Made by a program: the position numbers and the translations under genes
The notes under the pieces: generated by a model
Database searches by the model: none
The model's input: the letters and a program-made list of their open reading frames with translations, nothing else
Told to the model about the DNA's origin: nothing
Source of the DNA: Verrucomicrobiales bacterium
GTDB taxonomy: Bacteria; Verrucomicrobiota; Verrucomicrobiia; Verrucomicrobiales; Verrucomicrobiaceae
Assembly: GCA_003453085.1 (NCBI GenBank)
Contig: DMMK01000529.1
Coordinates: forward strand, 1-7,474
Direction of reading: 5' to 3'
Length of the DNA: 7,474 nt
In this document: in pieces, positions 1-5,671 of the stretch
How positions within the stretch are numbered: position 1 is the stretch's first letter
How the letters are laid out: every line of letters begins with the position of its first letter

Positions 1-752
1 GCGGGAAGCTGGACGGATGGGCTCAGGACTCAGGGCCCCCGCCAGCACTCATCTCCGCCATCCGCCACCTGGCCTACCACCGGGGAGACACCCTCGCCTT
101 CAGTGACATTCCTCTCCTGCTGGGACTGGCCGAATCCAACTCCGAAGCGCAGTTGATCAAAAAGAAGCTCACCCGCACCCGCACCCTGATTGCCCGCTTG
201 GAGGTAAATCCAGGCAGCAACATGCAGGAGATGCTCGACTACTGGTCCACCGGCCTGAACCTCCGGCGCAAGGAGCTGGAACCCCTCTTCCGAGCTACTG
301 CTTCCATGTCCGGCATCGAGCATCTGGACCTCCTCCATGTCCTGCCCGCCCTGCCCCGCAAGCTGCTGTACACCTTTCCAGGCGACGACTTCACCACACA
401 CATCCGCTTCCCGGACTGCCACTGGACGACGTTGAACTTCTTCAACTTCACGGCACAGGACTACTACCTGGACTCCCACCTCGCCTCCAGCGCGGTATTG
501 GAGAACTTCCAGCAAGTCGAGCCCCCTTATCGCTTTGGCGATGTGCTGATGTTCATCAATCCCAAAGGCAATGCCTTCCACTCTTGCATCTACCTGGCAG
601 ATGACCTCGTTTACACCAAGAACGGGGCCAACCCGCTCGTCCCCTGGACCTTGCTGGAACTCAAGGACCTGCAAAAAATGTACAACCTCGATATCGGCCA
701 AGGCATGATTCAGGGATACCGACACAATCAGGGCAGGCTGGAGTCTGAATAA
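1..752 (+). CDS. NlpC/P60-like (C40) cysteine peptidase-type protein, 5' truncated
   Basis: The frame is open from base 3 to a TAA at 750-752, giving 249 visible residues; the true start lies outside the window. The C-terminal half looks like a divergent NlpC/P60 papain-like fold. There is a Cys in the context FPDCHWTTLNFF (visible residue 139, codon 417-419), like the nucleophile motif DCSG..V/F. Some 40 residues on comes GDVLMF (about 179-184), then a His in AFHSCIYLADD (residue 193), matching the G-D-[LV]-[VL]-F ... H-[VS]-[GC]-I-Y-L pattern. Such enzymes usually cleave peptidoglycan peptides or act as amidases, but the substrate here is unknown. The region before residue 120 is helical and charged with no recognised domain; any signal peptide would be upstream of the window. 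It converges on the MORN gene with a 27-bp gap. The catalytic assignment rests on motif reading alone. Confidence 0.75.
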   Translation, partial: GKLDGWAQDSGPPPALISAIRHLAYHRGDTLAFSDIPLLLGLAESNSEAQLIKKKLTRTRTLIARLEVNPGSNMQEMLDYWSTGLNLRRKELEPLFRATASMSGIEHLDLLHVLPALPRKLLYTFPGDDFTTHIRFPDCHWTTLNFFNFTAQDYYLDSHLASSAVLENFQQVEPPYRFGDVLMFINPKGNAFHSCIYLADDLVYTKNGANPLVPWTLLELKDLQKMYNLDIGQGMIQGYRHNQGRLESE

Positions 753-779
753 GCCACGAACGCTTATCCTCTCCCCGTC

Positions 780-1160
780 CTATTTGACGTCGTAGTGCTT
801 CTCGCTCACCGATTTGTCGCGGTCGTAAACTTGTTCCTTCATCAGCTCGCCGCTCTTGGACCAATAGCGGTTCAAGCCATGGCGCTGGCCCTTTTCAAAA
901 TGCGTCTCGGTGGAAAGCTGCCCGTTCTCCCACCACTCGCGGACGACTCCATGCAGCCTGCCTTCGGTGAAGGGGTATTCCCCCTTCGGTTTCCCATCCT
1001 TATGCTTGTCACGCGCCAGGCCGGAGAAGGGTTTGCCGTTGAGAAAGTAAACGTCGTCCAGCCACTTCAGCTCTTTGTAAGTCACCTCCGCTGGCTTCGG
1101 CGGCTCGGCCCCGTGCAGAGTTGCAGCAATGATGACTGCGGCGAAAAGAAGAGTTTTCAT
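780..1160 (-). CDS. Secreted MORN-repeat (YwqK-like) protein
   Basis: A 126-aa protein. The start is set at the ATG 1158-1160 because it opens a typical signal peptide (MKTLLFAAVIIAATLHGA); upstream codons in the same frame would add 14 polar residues ahead of it. After residue 38 come MORN_2-type units: YFLNGKPFSG (38-47), FTEGRLHGVVREWWENGQL (64-82) and FEKGQRHGLNRYWSKSGEL (88-106), each with the aromatic plus G-x-x-x-G pattern. This is the repeat of the so-called YwqK antitoxin family, but no toxin gene is adjacent, so an antitoxin role should not be assumed. It starts only 11 bp after the exodeoxyribonuclease III stop and is probably co-transcribed with it. It is predicted to be periplasmic or secreted; the function is unknown. 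No clear Shine-Dalgarno sequence precedes the ATG. Confidence 0.85.
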   Translation of the reverse strand: MKTLLFAAVIIAATLHGAEPPKPAEVTYKELKWLDDVYFLNGKPFSGLARDKHKDGKPKGEYPFTEGRLHGVVREWWENGQLSTETHFEKGQRHGLNRYWSKSGELMKEQVYDRDKSVSEKHYDVK

Positions 1161-1171
1161 AACGGGAAGTG

Positions 1172-1930
1172 TCAGAGCTGGATCACCATTTCGACAGGGC
1201 AATGATCACTGCCATGGATGTCGTCCCGGATCGTGCATGAAGTGATGGCGGGACGCAAGCCTGCCGAAGCCAGCCAGTAGTCCAGCCGCCACCCGATGTT
1301 CTTGGCCCGTGCATCCGAGGTGCGCTGTGTCCACCACGTGTAGCGCCCAGGCGACTTATCGAATTCGCGGAACACATCCAGAAATCCGGCCTCCAGATGC
1401 TGGGTGAAGCTGGCACGCTCTTCGTCGCTGAATCCCGGGTTCATGCGGTTGGACTTCGGATTGGCCAGATCGATTTCCTGGTGGGCACAGTTCAGATCGC
1501 CACAGGTCAGCACCGGCTTTTTCACCTCCAGCTTTTTCAGATACTGGCGAAAGGCCGCATCCCACTCCAGGCGGTAGGGCAGGCGGGCGAGCTCCGCCTT
1601 GCTGTTGGGCGTATAGACCGTAACGAGATAAAAGTCGGGGAACTCGGTGGTGATGACACGGCCCTCGCGATCATGTTCGCCGATTCCCAAGCCCAGGGTG
1701 TGGCCCTTCCATGGCACCCGGCTGAGGATGCAAGTGCCAGAGTATCCCTTTTTATCCGCACTGTTCCAGACCGCCTGGTAACCGGACAAAAAGGCCAGGT
1801 CCACCTGGGATTCCATCGCCTTGGTTTCCTGCAGGCAAATGACATCGGCATCGCTGCCGAGGAGATATTCACGCAGGCCTTTGTTCAGGGAGGCACGGAT
1901 GCCATTGACGTTCCAGGTCGAGAGTTTCAT
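1172..1930 (-). CDS. xth: Exodeoxyribonuclease III (AP endonuclease)
   Basis: A 252-aa protein, full length for the ExoA/XthA branch of the EEP (exonuclease-endonuclease-phosphatase) superfamily. It cleaves DNA 5' of abasic sites and removes 3' blocking groups during cytoplasmic base excision repair. All catalytic motifs are present: TWNVNGIRA with Asn7, LQETK with Glu35 (Mg2+ ligand), VYTPNS with Tyr106 and Asn109, CGDLN with Asp145 and Asn147, WRLDYW with Asp217, and the terminal GSDHCP with Asp242-His243. The ATG 1928-1930 starts directly on the first conserved strand (MKLSTWNVNG), so the start is secure. It lies 57 bp downstream of marR on the same strand and 11 bp upstream of the MORN gene, so the three may form one unit with xth in the middle. 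Confidence 0.97.
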   Translation of the reverse strand: MKLSTWNVNGIRASLNKGLREYLLGSDADVICLQETKAMESQVDLAFLSGYQAVWNSADKKGYSGTCILSRVPWKGHTLGLGIGEHDREGRVITTEFPDFYLVTVYTPNSKAELARLPYRLEWDAAFRQYLKKLEVKKPVLTCGDLNCAHQEIDLANPKSNRMNPGFSDEERASFTQHLEAGFLDVFREFDKSPGRYTWWTQRTSDARAKNIGWRLDYWLASAGLRPAITSCTIRDDIHGSDHCPVEMVIQL

Positions 1931-1987
1931 GGGCCCATTTGCTAGGCCCGGCTGCGCGTTTGTTCAACTGCGGATGACAGGCTCCGT

Positions 1988-2419
1988 TCACCTGTCCCCT
2001 TCCCCGCCGGTCATTTCCTCAAGCAGTTCCCGGAGTTCCGGGCCGATGCGCCGCAACTCCTCCTGATGCACGGAGGACAGTCCCTCCAGCAGCCGTTCCC
2101 CGCGCTTGGTCAGGCTGACGAACACTTGACGGCGGTCTTCCTTCGAAGGCTCCCGAGTCACCAGCTTTTCCACCGTCAGCCGGTCCACCAGCCCCACCGT
2201 GCTGTGATGGGCAATCTGAAGCCGCTCCGCCAGCTCCCCCACCGTCACCCTGGCACGGCCTGGAAAGCCCTTGATGGCCAGCATGGCCTGGTGCTGCTGC
2301 GGTGTCAGCCCCGCGCCCTGGGCCGCCTGCTCGCTGAAGCGCAAAAACTGCCGGAGGGCAAAGCGGAAGGCGGCGAGGGTTTCATACTGGCTCTGGGAGA
2401 TTTTTCGTGGCTTAGGCAT
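1988..2419 (-). CDS. MarR-family transcriptional regulator
   Basis: 143 aa from the ATG 2417-2419, the usual MarR length. Layout: N-terminal dimerisation helices (about 8-50), winged helix-turn-helix from VTVGELAERLQIAHHSTVGLVDRL (59-81), then the wing with the family hallmark KEDRRQVFVSLT (93-104) and a C-terminal helix for dimerisation. There is no cysteine, which argues against an OhrR-type thiol switch and favours a small-ligand or other signal. An in-frame ATG at 2453-2455 would add 12 residues (MAWFVIHRQHPA) that do not look like family sequence, so the shorter form is preferred, although neither start has a good ribosome-binding site. It is divergent from the methyltransferase gene, and a perfect palindrome sits between them. 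By family habit it probably represses itself and the methyltransferase-HPP unit; xth downstream may be read from the same transcript. Confidence 0.93.
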   Translation of the reverse strand: MPKPRKISQSQYETLAAFRFALRQFLRFSEQAAQGAGLTPQQHQAMLAIKGFPGRARVTVGELAERLQIAHHSTVGLVDRLTVEKLVTREPSKEDRRQVFVSLTKRGERLLEGLSSVHQEELRRIGPELRELLEEMTGGEGDR

Positions 2420-2457
2420 GGCTGGGTGCTGCCGATGAATCACGAACCATGCCATGA

Positions 2458-2484
2458 TTGACTTTTATCGTGGCACGATATAAT
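2458..2484 (+). promoter_or_regulatory. Sigma-70-type promoter for the methyltransferase-HPP unit
   Basis: TTGACT (2458-2463, one mismatch to TTGACA) and a perfect TATAAT (2479-2484) are separated by 15 bp, slightly short of the ideal 17. They face the methyltransferase gene 70 bp downstream. The spacer is almost entirely a palindrome, so the promoter and operator are interlocked. Confidence 0.6.
2466..2480. promoter_or_regulatory. Candidate MarR operator (7-1-7 palindrome)
   Basis: TATCGTG, one central G, then CACGATA form a perfect inverted repeat of 7-bp arms. It starts 3 bp after the -35 hexamer and overlaps the first two bases of the -10 hexamer of the plus-strand promoter. Bound protein would block RNA polymerase there, and the site lies 47 bp upstream of the marR start. 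Size and symmetry suit a MarR dimer. Binding itself is inferred from position and geometry. Confidence 0.65.
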
Positions 2485-2554
2485 CGCATGCCGATGATTT
2501 CACCTGGAGCCTGTGCCCATGCTTCTCAGCCCCTGAAATTTGCCGCCCCTCCTC

Positions 2555-3235
2555 ATGAGTTTCGACACCCTGGCGCCCCACTATCACTGGATGGAATGGC
2601 TATTCGCCGGGAAGAAACTCCAGCGCTGCCGCACCGCCTTTCTACCCCTGCTGCCGCCTCCTGCCAATGCCCTGATTTTCGGCGAAGGCGATGGCCGATT
2701 CTTGCTTGAGTACCGCCGCACCTTTCCTTACGCCAGGGCGACTGTGGTGGACTCCAGCGCAGGCATGCTGCAGCGGGCACGCAAACGGCTCGCGCAGGCT
2801 GGGTTCGGACATTCAGGCATCACCTTTGTGCAGGCCGACGCACGGGAATGGCAGCCTCCCGAAGCTACCTTTGACCTCATCGTCACCTGCTTTTTTCTGG
2901 ACTGCTTTCGTGAGGAAGAGCTGCGCAGCTTAGTCACCAAAATGGCCCGGGCCGCCACCCCCAATGCCCAGTGGCTGCAGGCAGATTTCCAGATGGCTGG
3001 ATCACCCCTGTGCCGGCTCCGCTCCTGGCTGACGTTACGGCTCCTGTATGCTTTCTTCCGCAGGGCCACAGGCATCACCGCCTCCGCCATCACCCAGCCG
3101 GACCCCATGCTCTGCCGCGAGGGTTTTGTGTGTCGCCAGCGCAGCGTCAGCGACTGGGGCAGGCTGTACAGCGATTGGTGGGCCCGTCCTACTGTGCCTG
3201 CCTGTCACCCTGAGGGAAGCCTCAGCATTTTTTAA
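2555..3235 (+). CDS. Class I SAM-dependent methyltransferase
   Basis: 226 aa from the ATG 2555-2557; an upstream TTG at 2540 would add five residues and is less likely. The Rossmann-type methyltransferase core is visible: motif I ALIFGEGDGRF (39-49, the Gly-rich SAM loop), acidic end of strand 2 in VVDSSAGML (Asp66, ribose contact), VQADAREW (92-99) and motif IV FDLIVTCFFLDCF (106-118). The N-terminus (FDTLAPHYHWMEWLFAG) recalls UbiE/MenG-like and other small-molecule methyltransferases, but the substrate cannot be named. The C-terminal third has a basic aromatic segment (about 155-172) that might sit near a membrane. It ends 7 bp before the HPP-family gene and so is almost certainly in an operon with it. 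Likely controlled by the divergent MarR through the operator at 2466-2480. Confidence 0.9.
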   Translation: MSFDTLAPHYHWMEWLFAGKKLQRCRTAFLPLLPPPANALIFGEGDGRFLLEYRRTFPYARATVVDSSAGMLQRARKRLAQAGFGHSGITFVQADAREWQPPEATFDLIVTCFFLDCFREEELRSLVTKMARAATPNAQWLQADFQMAGSPLCRLRSWLTLRLLYAFFRRATGITASAITQPDPMLCREGFVCRQRSVSDWGRLYSDWWARPTVPACHPEGSLSIF

Positions 3236-3242
3236 TCGGCCT

Positions 3243-3959
3243 ATGGAATCGTGGAAAGAAAAGCTCGGCATTGAACTCAGCGCCGTCAGTTACAAGGAAA
3301 AGCTCATTTCCACCCTAGGTGGGATCCTCTCGATCTTCCTCCTCATCCTGCTGGTTCAGCTCGGGCTGGATGGTACGGACGGCAGCCTGGTGGTGGCCTC
3401 CATGGGAGCCAGCGCGGTGCTGCTTTTCGCCGTGCCGCACGGTCAGCTCTCCCAGCCGTGGCCCGTTATCGCCGGCCATGGACTGTCCGCACTCGTCGGT
3501 GTTCTCTGCGCACGATACATTCCTCATCAGGCCATCGCCGGTGCCTGCGCGGTGGGCCTGGCCATCGGGGTCATGCACCAGTTCAAATGCATCCATCCAC
3601 CCGGAGGAGCCACGGCCCTGATGGCCGTCATTGGCGGCCCCGACATTCGTGATCTGGGCTTAGGCTTTGTGCTATTCCCCATTCTCACCAATGCCCTCAT
3701 GATGGTTGGCTTGGCTGTCCTGCTGAACCTCTGCTTCCGCTGGCGACGCTACCCGGCCTTTTTGACCCACCGTCCTCGGCGGCCCAAAGGGGCCAAGCCG
3801 GAGCCGACCCATGAAGAAATCGTGGCCGCGCTCCGCAGTCTGGACTCGTTTGTGGACATCACTGAGGACGACCTCATACGCCTCTGTGAACTGCTATCGG
3901 TCCCTCAAAAGACAGCGCCACAGAAAACGCCTGAAAAGAAGCAGGCGGCTCTCACCTAA
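3243..3959 (+). CDS. HPP-family integral membrane protein
   Basis: 238 aa from the ATG 3243-3245. The frame stays open upstream to 3048 but that part overlaps the methyltransferase and has no membrane-protein character. Hydrophobic segments lie at about 22-42, 47-66, 73-90, 95-112, 122-132 and 139-163. The family signatures are clear: SMGASAVLLFAVPHGQLSQPWPVIAGH (53-79) and the naming motif HPPGGATAL (118-126). The tail from about 165 is basic then acidic, presumably cytoplasmic, and has no CBS domains, which many bacterial HPP proteins carry. Plant plastid and cyanobacterial HPP members have been linked to nitrite transport; whether that holds here is unknown. It follows the methyltransferase by 7 bp and probably shares its MarR-controlled promoter. 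Confidence 0.9.
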   Translation: MESWKEKLGIELSAVSYKEKLISTLGGILSIFLLILLVQLGLDGTDGSLVVASMGASAVLLFAVPHGQLSQPWPVIAGHGLSALVGVLCARYIPHQAIAGACAVGLAIGVMHQFKCIHPPGGATALMAVIGGPDIRDLGLGFVLFPILTNALMMVGLAVLLNLCFRWRRYPAFLTHRPRRPKGAKPEPTHEEIVAALRSLDSFVDITEDDLIRLCELLSVPQKTAPQKTPEKKQAALT

Positions 3960-4236
3960 CCAATAAAAGAACCAAAAGAGGACCTGAATGGCTTGCCTTT
4001 TGGCAAAGCCGCGTTATTCTTGACTTCATCGTGAAAAAAGAGACGCCTCACTCTAGCCATCGCGCCTGCACGGCAGCGAAAGGCATGGGCGTGCCCTTCT
4101 GCCACCGCCTGGGCGCAAGCCGGGTGTGAGCGGACAGCCCTGGTGTTCTTCCGGGCTGCTCCGCACCTCTCAACTGGCATTCAGACAAACTCCGCTGCGC
4201 GCCTGATGGCATCGCCGCGATTTCTCTTTTCACATC
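3960..4236. other. Intergenic region, 277 bp, no convincing gene
   Basis: Short frames on both strands here have no recognisable domain, and those on the minus strand lack plausible starts. Only one weak hairpin near the HPP stop stands out. The promoter of the following small gene is expected in this stretch, but no good -35/-10 pair was found. Confidence 0.5.
3990..4010 (+). terminator. Weak candidate terminator after the HPP gene
   Basis: GGCTTGCC (3990-3997), loop TTTT, then GGCAAAGCC (4002-4010) pair with one bulged base. The sequence that follows (GCGTTATTCTT) is only partly T-rich, so efficient intrinsic termination is uncertain. Confidence 0.35.
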
Positions 4237-4581
4237 ATGAATCATGTCCATTTGCAGAAGGCCCCCGAGGCCTTCCCCTCATCTCTTGCATCCTTTGTCA
4301 GCAGGCTCATTACATCTTTGAAACAAACCTGGCAGGGGCTGGAGGATCCTCCCGTCCATGTCGGCAGCGCACTGGATGCGCCTTCGCATGAATCGCTTTG
4401 GAAGGTCACCGGCACCCTGACCTGCCAGGCTGGTTTTGGCAGGCTCACCGCAGAGTCCCGTCACTGCATCCAAGCAGCGACCCGGGAAGCTGCACTGGCC
4501 GAGGCCACCCAGCGGATGCTTGAGGCCCACCCTGACTTCGCCATCTCCAGCCTGAAGGCCGTCAAGGCCAACGAAGGCTGA
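4237..4581 (+). CDS. Hypothetical protein, 114 aa
   Basis: Not recognised. The frame runs from ATG 4237-4239 to TGA 4579-4581 and codons are mostly G/C-ending, more strongly so in the second half, which supports coding. No signal peptide or membrane segment is seen. Residues 53-110 look like a compact alpha/beta domain: a strand stretch (SLWKVTGTLTCQAGFGRLTAESRH) followed by an amphipathic, Ala-rich helix (AATREAALAEATQRMLEAH) and a last strand (FAISSLKAVKA). The first 45 residues are low in structure. A minus-strand frame of similar length overlaps it but starts inside the following gap and looks like a shadow. It is upstream of the Rnk/GreA-like small gene on the same strand with a 115-bp gap holding a hairpin, so the two may be separately transcribed. 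Confidence 0.6.
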   Translation: MNHVHLQKAPEAFPSSLASFVSRLITSLKQTWQGLEDPPVHVGSALDAPSHESLWKVTGTLTCQAGFGRLTAESRHCIQAATREAALAEATQRMLEAHPDFAISSLKAVKANEG

Positions 4582-4649
4582 TCCGGCGCTTCCCACGGCT
4601 CCCCTGACACCCGGCATTCCGACCGGGATGGAGAGTCCATGCCTTCATT

Positions 4650-4666
4650 CCAGGCCTCCGGCCTGG
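4650..4666 (+). terminator. Short GC hairpin between two small genes
   Basis: CCAGGCC, loop TCC, GGCCTGG form a perfect 7-bp stem. The downstream bases (CATTACTTCACATTTTC) are T-containing but have no continuous T-run. It may attenuate read-through from the 114-aa gene or only stabilise its transcript. Confidence 0.35.
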
Positions 4667-4696
4667 CATTACTTCACATTTTCAACCTAACAAACT

Positions 4697-4954
4697 ATGT
4701 CCAAAATTCACTACTACGACCGCGTACGCCTTCGCTCCCTCAACGCCATCGAATCCTCCGAGGATGATGACCTTTTCATCCAGATCGTTTATCCTCATGA
4801 GGCCAATGCCGTTGCCGGCCGCATCTCTGCCGATGCCCCCGTGGGCAGGGCAGCCCTGCACCGGAAGGAGGGCGACACCATCACCTTCAAGGCCCAGGGC
4901 CAGCGCATGGCCATGCAGATCATCAGCATTGAAAAGCACGCCCTGACGGCCTGA
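4697..4954 (+). CDS. Rnk/GreA C-terminal-domain-like small protein
   Basis: An 85-aa cytoplasmic protein. Its sequence follows the C-terminal FKBP-like domain shared by GreA/GreB elongation factors and Rnk: a first strand with DRVRLRSLN (9-17), then IVYPHEANAVAGRISADAPVGRAALHRKEGDTITFK (30-65), where ISxDxPxGxALLxxxxGDxI is the family core, and a final strand MQIISIE. Full GreA (about 158 aa) and Rnk (about 136 aa) have an N-terminal coiled coil that reaches RNA polymerase; this protein lacks it, so it cannot stimulate RNA cleavage in the GreA way. It may bind RNA polymerase or compete with Gre factors, but that is inference. The ATG 4697-4699 is the only good start. A strong hairpin follows 22 bp after the stop. 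Confidence 0.78.
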   Translation: MSKIHYYDRVRLRSLNAIESSEDDDLFIQIVYPHEANAVAGRISADAPVGRAALHRKEGDTITFKAQGQRMAMQIISIEKHALTA

Positions 4955-4976
4955 CCGGAATCTCCTAACCAAAAGC

Positions 4977-5008
4977 ATGCCCTGCCGGCCATCACACCGG
5001 CAGGGCAT
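4977..5008. terminator. Bidirectional terminator between convergent genes
   Basis: ATGCCCTGCCGG (4977-4988) and CCGGCAGGGCAT (4997-5008) form a perfect 12-bp stem with the 8-nt loop CCATCACA. It lies between the stops of the Rnk-like gene (4954) and the YHS-globin gene (5030). In the minus direction it is followed by GCTTTTGG, a short T-run, so it should work best for the globin operon; in the plus direction no T-run follows. Confidence 0.75.
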
Positions 5009-5029
5009 CTCATGGCCAGGCTCCCAGGA

Positions 5030-5605
5030 TCAGGGCTTGGCAGACTGTGGCCGGTTCAGCACCGCATCGCGGGTACTGCCGACGATGGCCATCGCCTGGG
5101 CAATGAGCGCAGGATCCACCTTGAGCTCCTGAAGGGTGGCCTGCAAATGCTCGGCAATGGCATCAAAGTGGGTGTCATTGAGACCGTCGAGGTCGGCATG
5201 TGCCGTGCGCAGGTCCTTGCCCACATAGGGGTTTGGCCCGCCAAGCGCAGCGGCCAGAAACTCCTTCTGCTTCCGCTTCTGCTTGATCATGCTGATGTCT
5301 TCGAAGTAGTGGTTCACCCGCTTGTCGGCCAGCACCTTCACATAAAAAAGTTCCACTGCCGCCTCAAGTGCCGCCTTGCCTCCCAGCTTTTGATAAAGGC
5401 TGGCCGCACGGTCTGCTTCGAACTTCTGGCGGCTGGCTTCGTCGGCGAAGGCGAAGGTCTGATCTTCATAAACCCAGGTGATCTTCGGATCTGCCGCCTT
5501 ACCACTGACCGGGCAGGTGGTGTTGAGCGGCTTGGGGGCGGCGGGCTCTGCGGCAAAGGCTGTGAGGCAAAGGCCGAAGGAGAACAGGAGGACTGCTTTT
5601 TTCAT
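5030..5605 (-). CDS. Exported YHS-like / group I truncated haemoglobin fusion
   Basis: 191 aa with three parts. Residues 1-19 are a signal peptide (MKKAVLLFSFGLCLTAFA), so the protein should be exported to the periplasm. Residues 29-64 resemble a YHS domain (TCPVSGKAADPKITWVYEDQ ... FADEASRQKFEAD); the first Cys (C31) is kept but the later Cys residues of metal-binding YHS domains are Ala/Asp/Ser here. Residues 69-185 are a 2-on-2 group I globin: SLYQKLGG start, Tyr88 (B10), Phe101 (CD1), Gln109 (E7), Gln113 (E11) and proximal His136 (F8). The B10-to-CD1 (13) and B10-to-F8 (48) spacings equal those of Mycobacterium trHbN. A Tyr/Gln/Gln pocket fits O2 binding and NO dioxygenation. It lies 66 bp downstream of the trHb3 gene and probably shares its transcript. 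No Shine-Dalgarno sequence precedes the ATG 5603-5605. Confidence 0.9.
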   Translation of the reverse strand: MKKAVLLFSFGLCLTAFAAEPAAPKPLNTTCPVSGKAADPKITWVYEDQTFAFADEASRQKFEADRAASLYQKLGGKAALEAAVELFYVKVLADKRVNHYFEDISMIKQKRKQKEFLAAALGGPNPYVGKDLRTAHADLDGLNDTHFDAIAEHLQATLQELKVDPALIAQAMAIVGSTRDAVLNRPQSAKP

Positions 5606-5634
5606 GGTAGGGGTGGTGTTGGGTTGGGTTCACG

Positions 5635-5662
5635 CGCGTTGCCTCGTAAGGGCAAAAACGCG
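5635..5662 (-). other. Imperfect stem-loop between the two globin genes
   Basis: On the plus strand CGCGTTGCC (5635-5643) can pair with GGC plus AACGCG (5651-5662), leaving a 3-nt bulge and a 7-nt loop. In the globin transcript it falls between the trHb3 stop and the YHS-globin start. It could set relative expression or RNA processing; it lacks a T-run and is unlikely to be a full terminator. Confidence 0.3.
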
Positions 5663-5671
5663 AAAGGGTGG

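Noticed and set aside
30..725. A 231-residue minus-strand open frame
   Set aside because: It is antisense to the C40-like gene, which has coherent motifs; the minus translation is Val/Gly/Glu-rich shadow sequence.
1397..1945. A 182-residue plus-strand open frame
   Set aside because: It is antisense to exodeoxyribonuclease III, whose full motif set is certain.
1931..1949. GGGCC / GGCCC repeat just upstream of the xth start
   Set aside because: A 5-bp stem with a 9-nt loop is too short to support a regulatory claim.
1976..1996. Inverted repeat GACAGG / CCTGTC at the marR stop
   Set aside because: Only 6 bp with a 9-nt loop and no T-run in the transcribed direction; not enough to call a terminator between marR and xth.
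3048..3242. Longer start for the HPP protein
   Set aside because: The extension overlaps the methyltransferase and is Ser/Pro/Ala-rich without membrane or family character; the ATG at 3243 fits both family and operon spacing.
4020..4025. TTGACT as a -35 box for the 114-aa gene
   Set aside because: No acceptable -10 hexamer lies 15-19 bp downstream.
4421..4443. Inverted repeat CCTGCCA / TGGCAGG inside the 114-aa gene
   Set aside because: It is a 7-bp stem within coding sequence with no T-run, likely chance in GC-rich DNA.
4279..4617. A 112-residue minus-strand frame overlapping the 114-aa gene
   Set aside because: It is Gly-rich and irregular, while the plus-strand frame has a sensible secondary-structure pattern and an ATG at a gene boundary.
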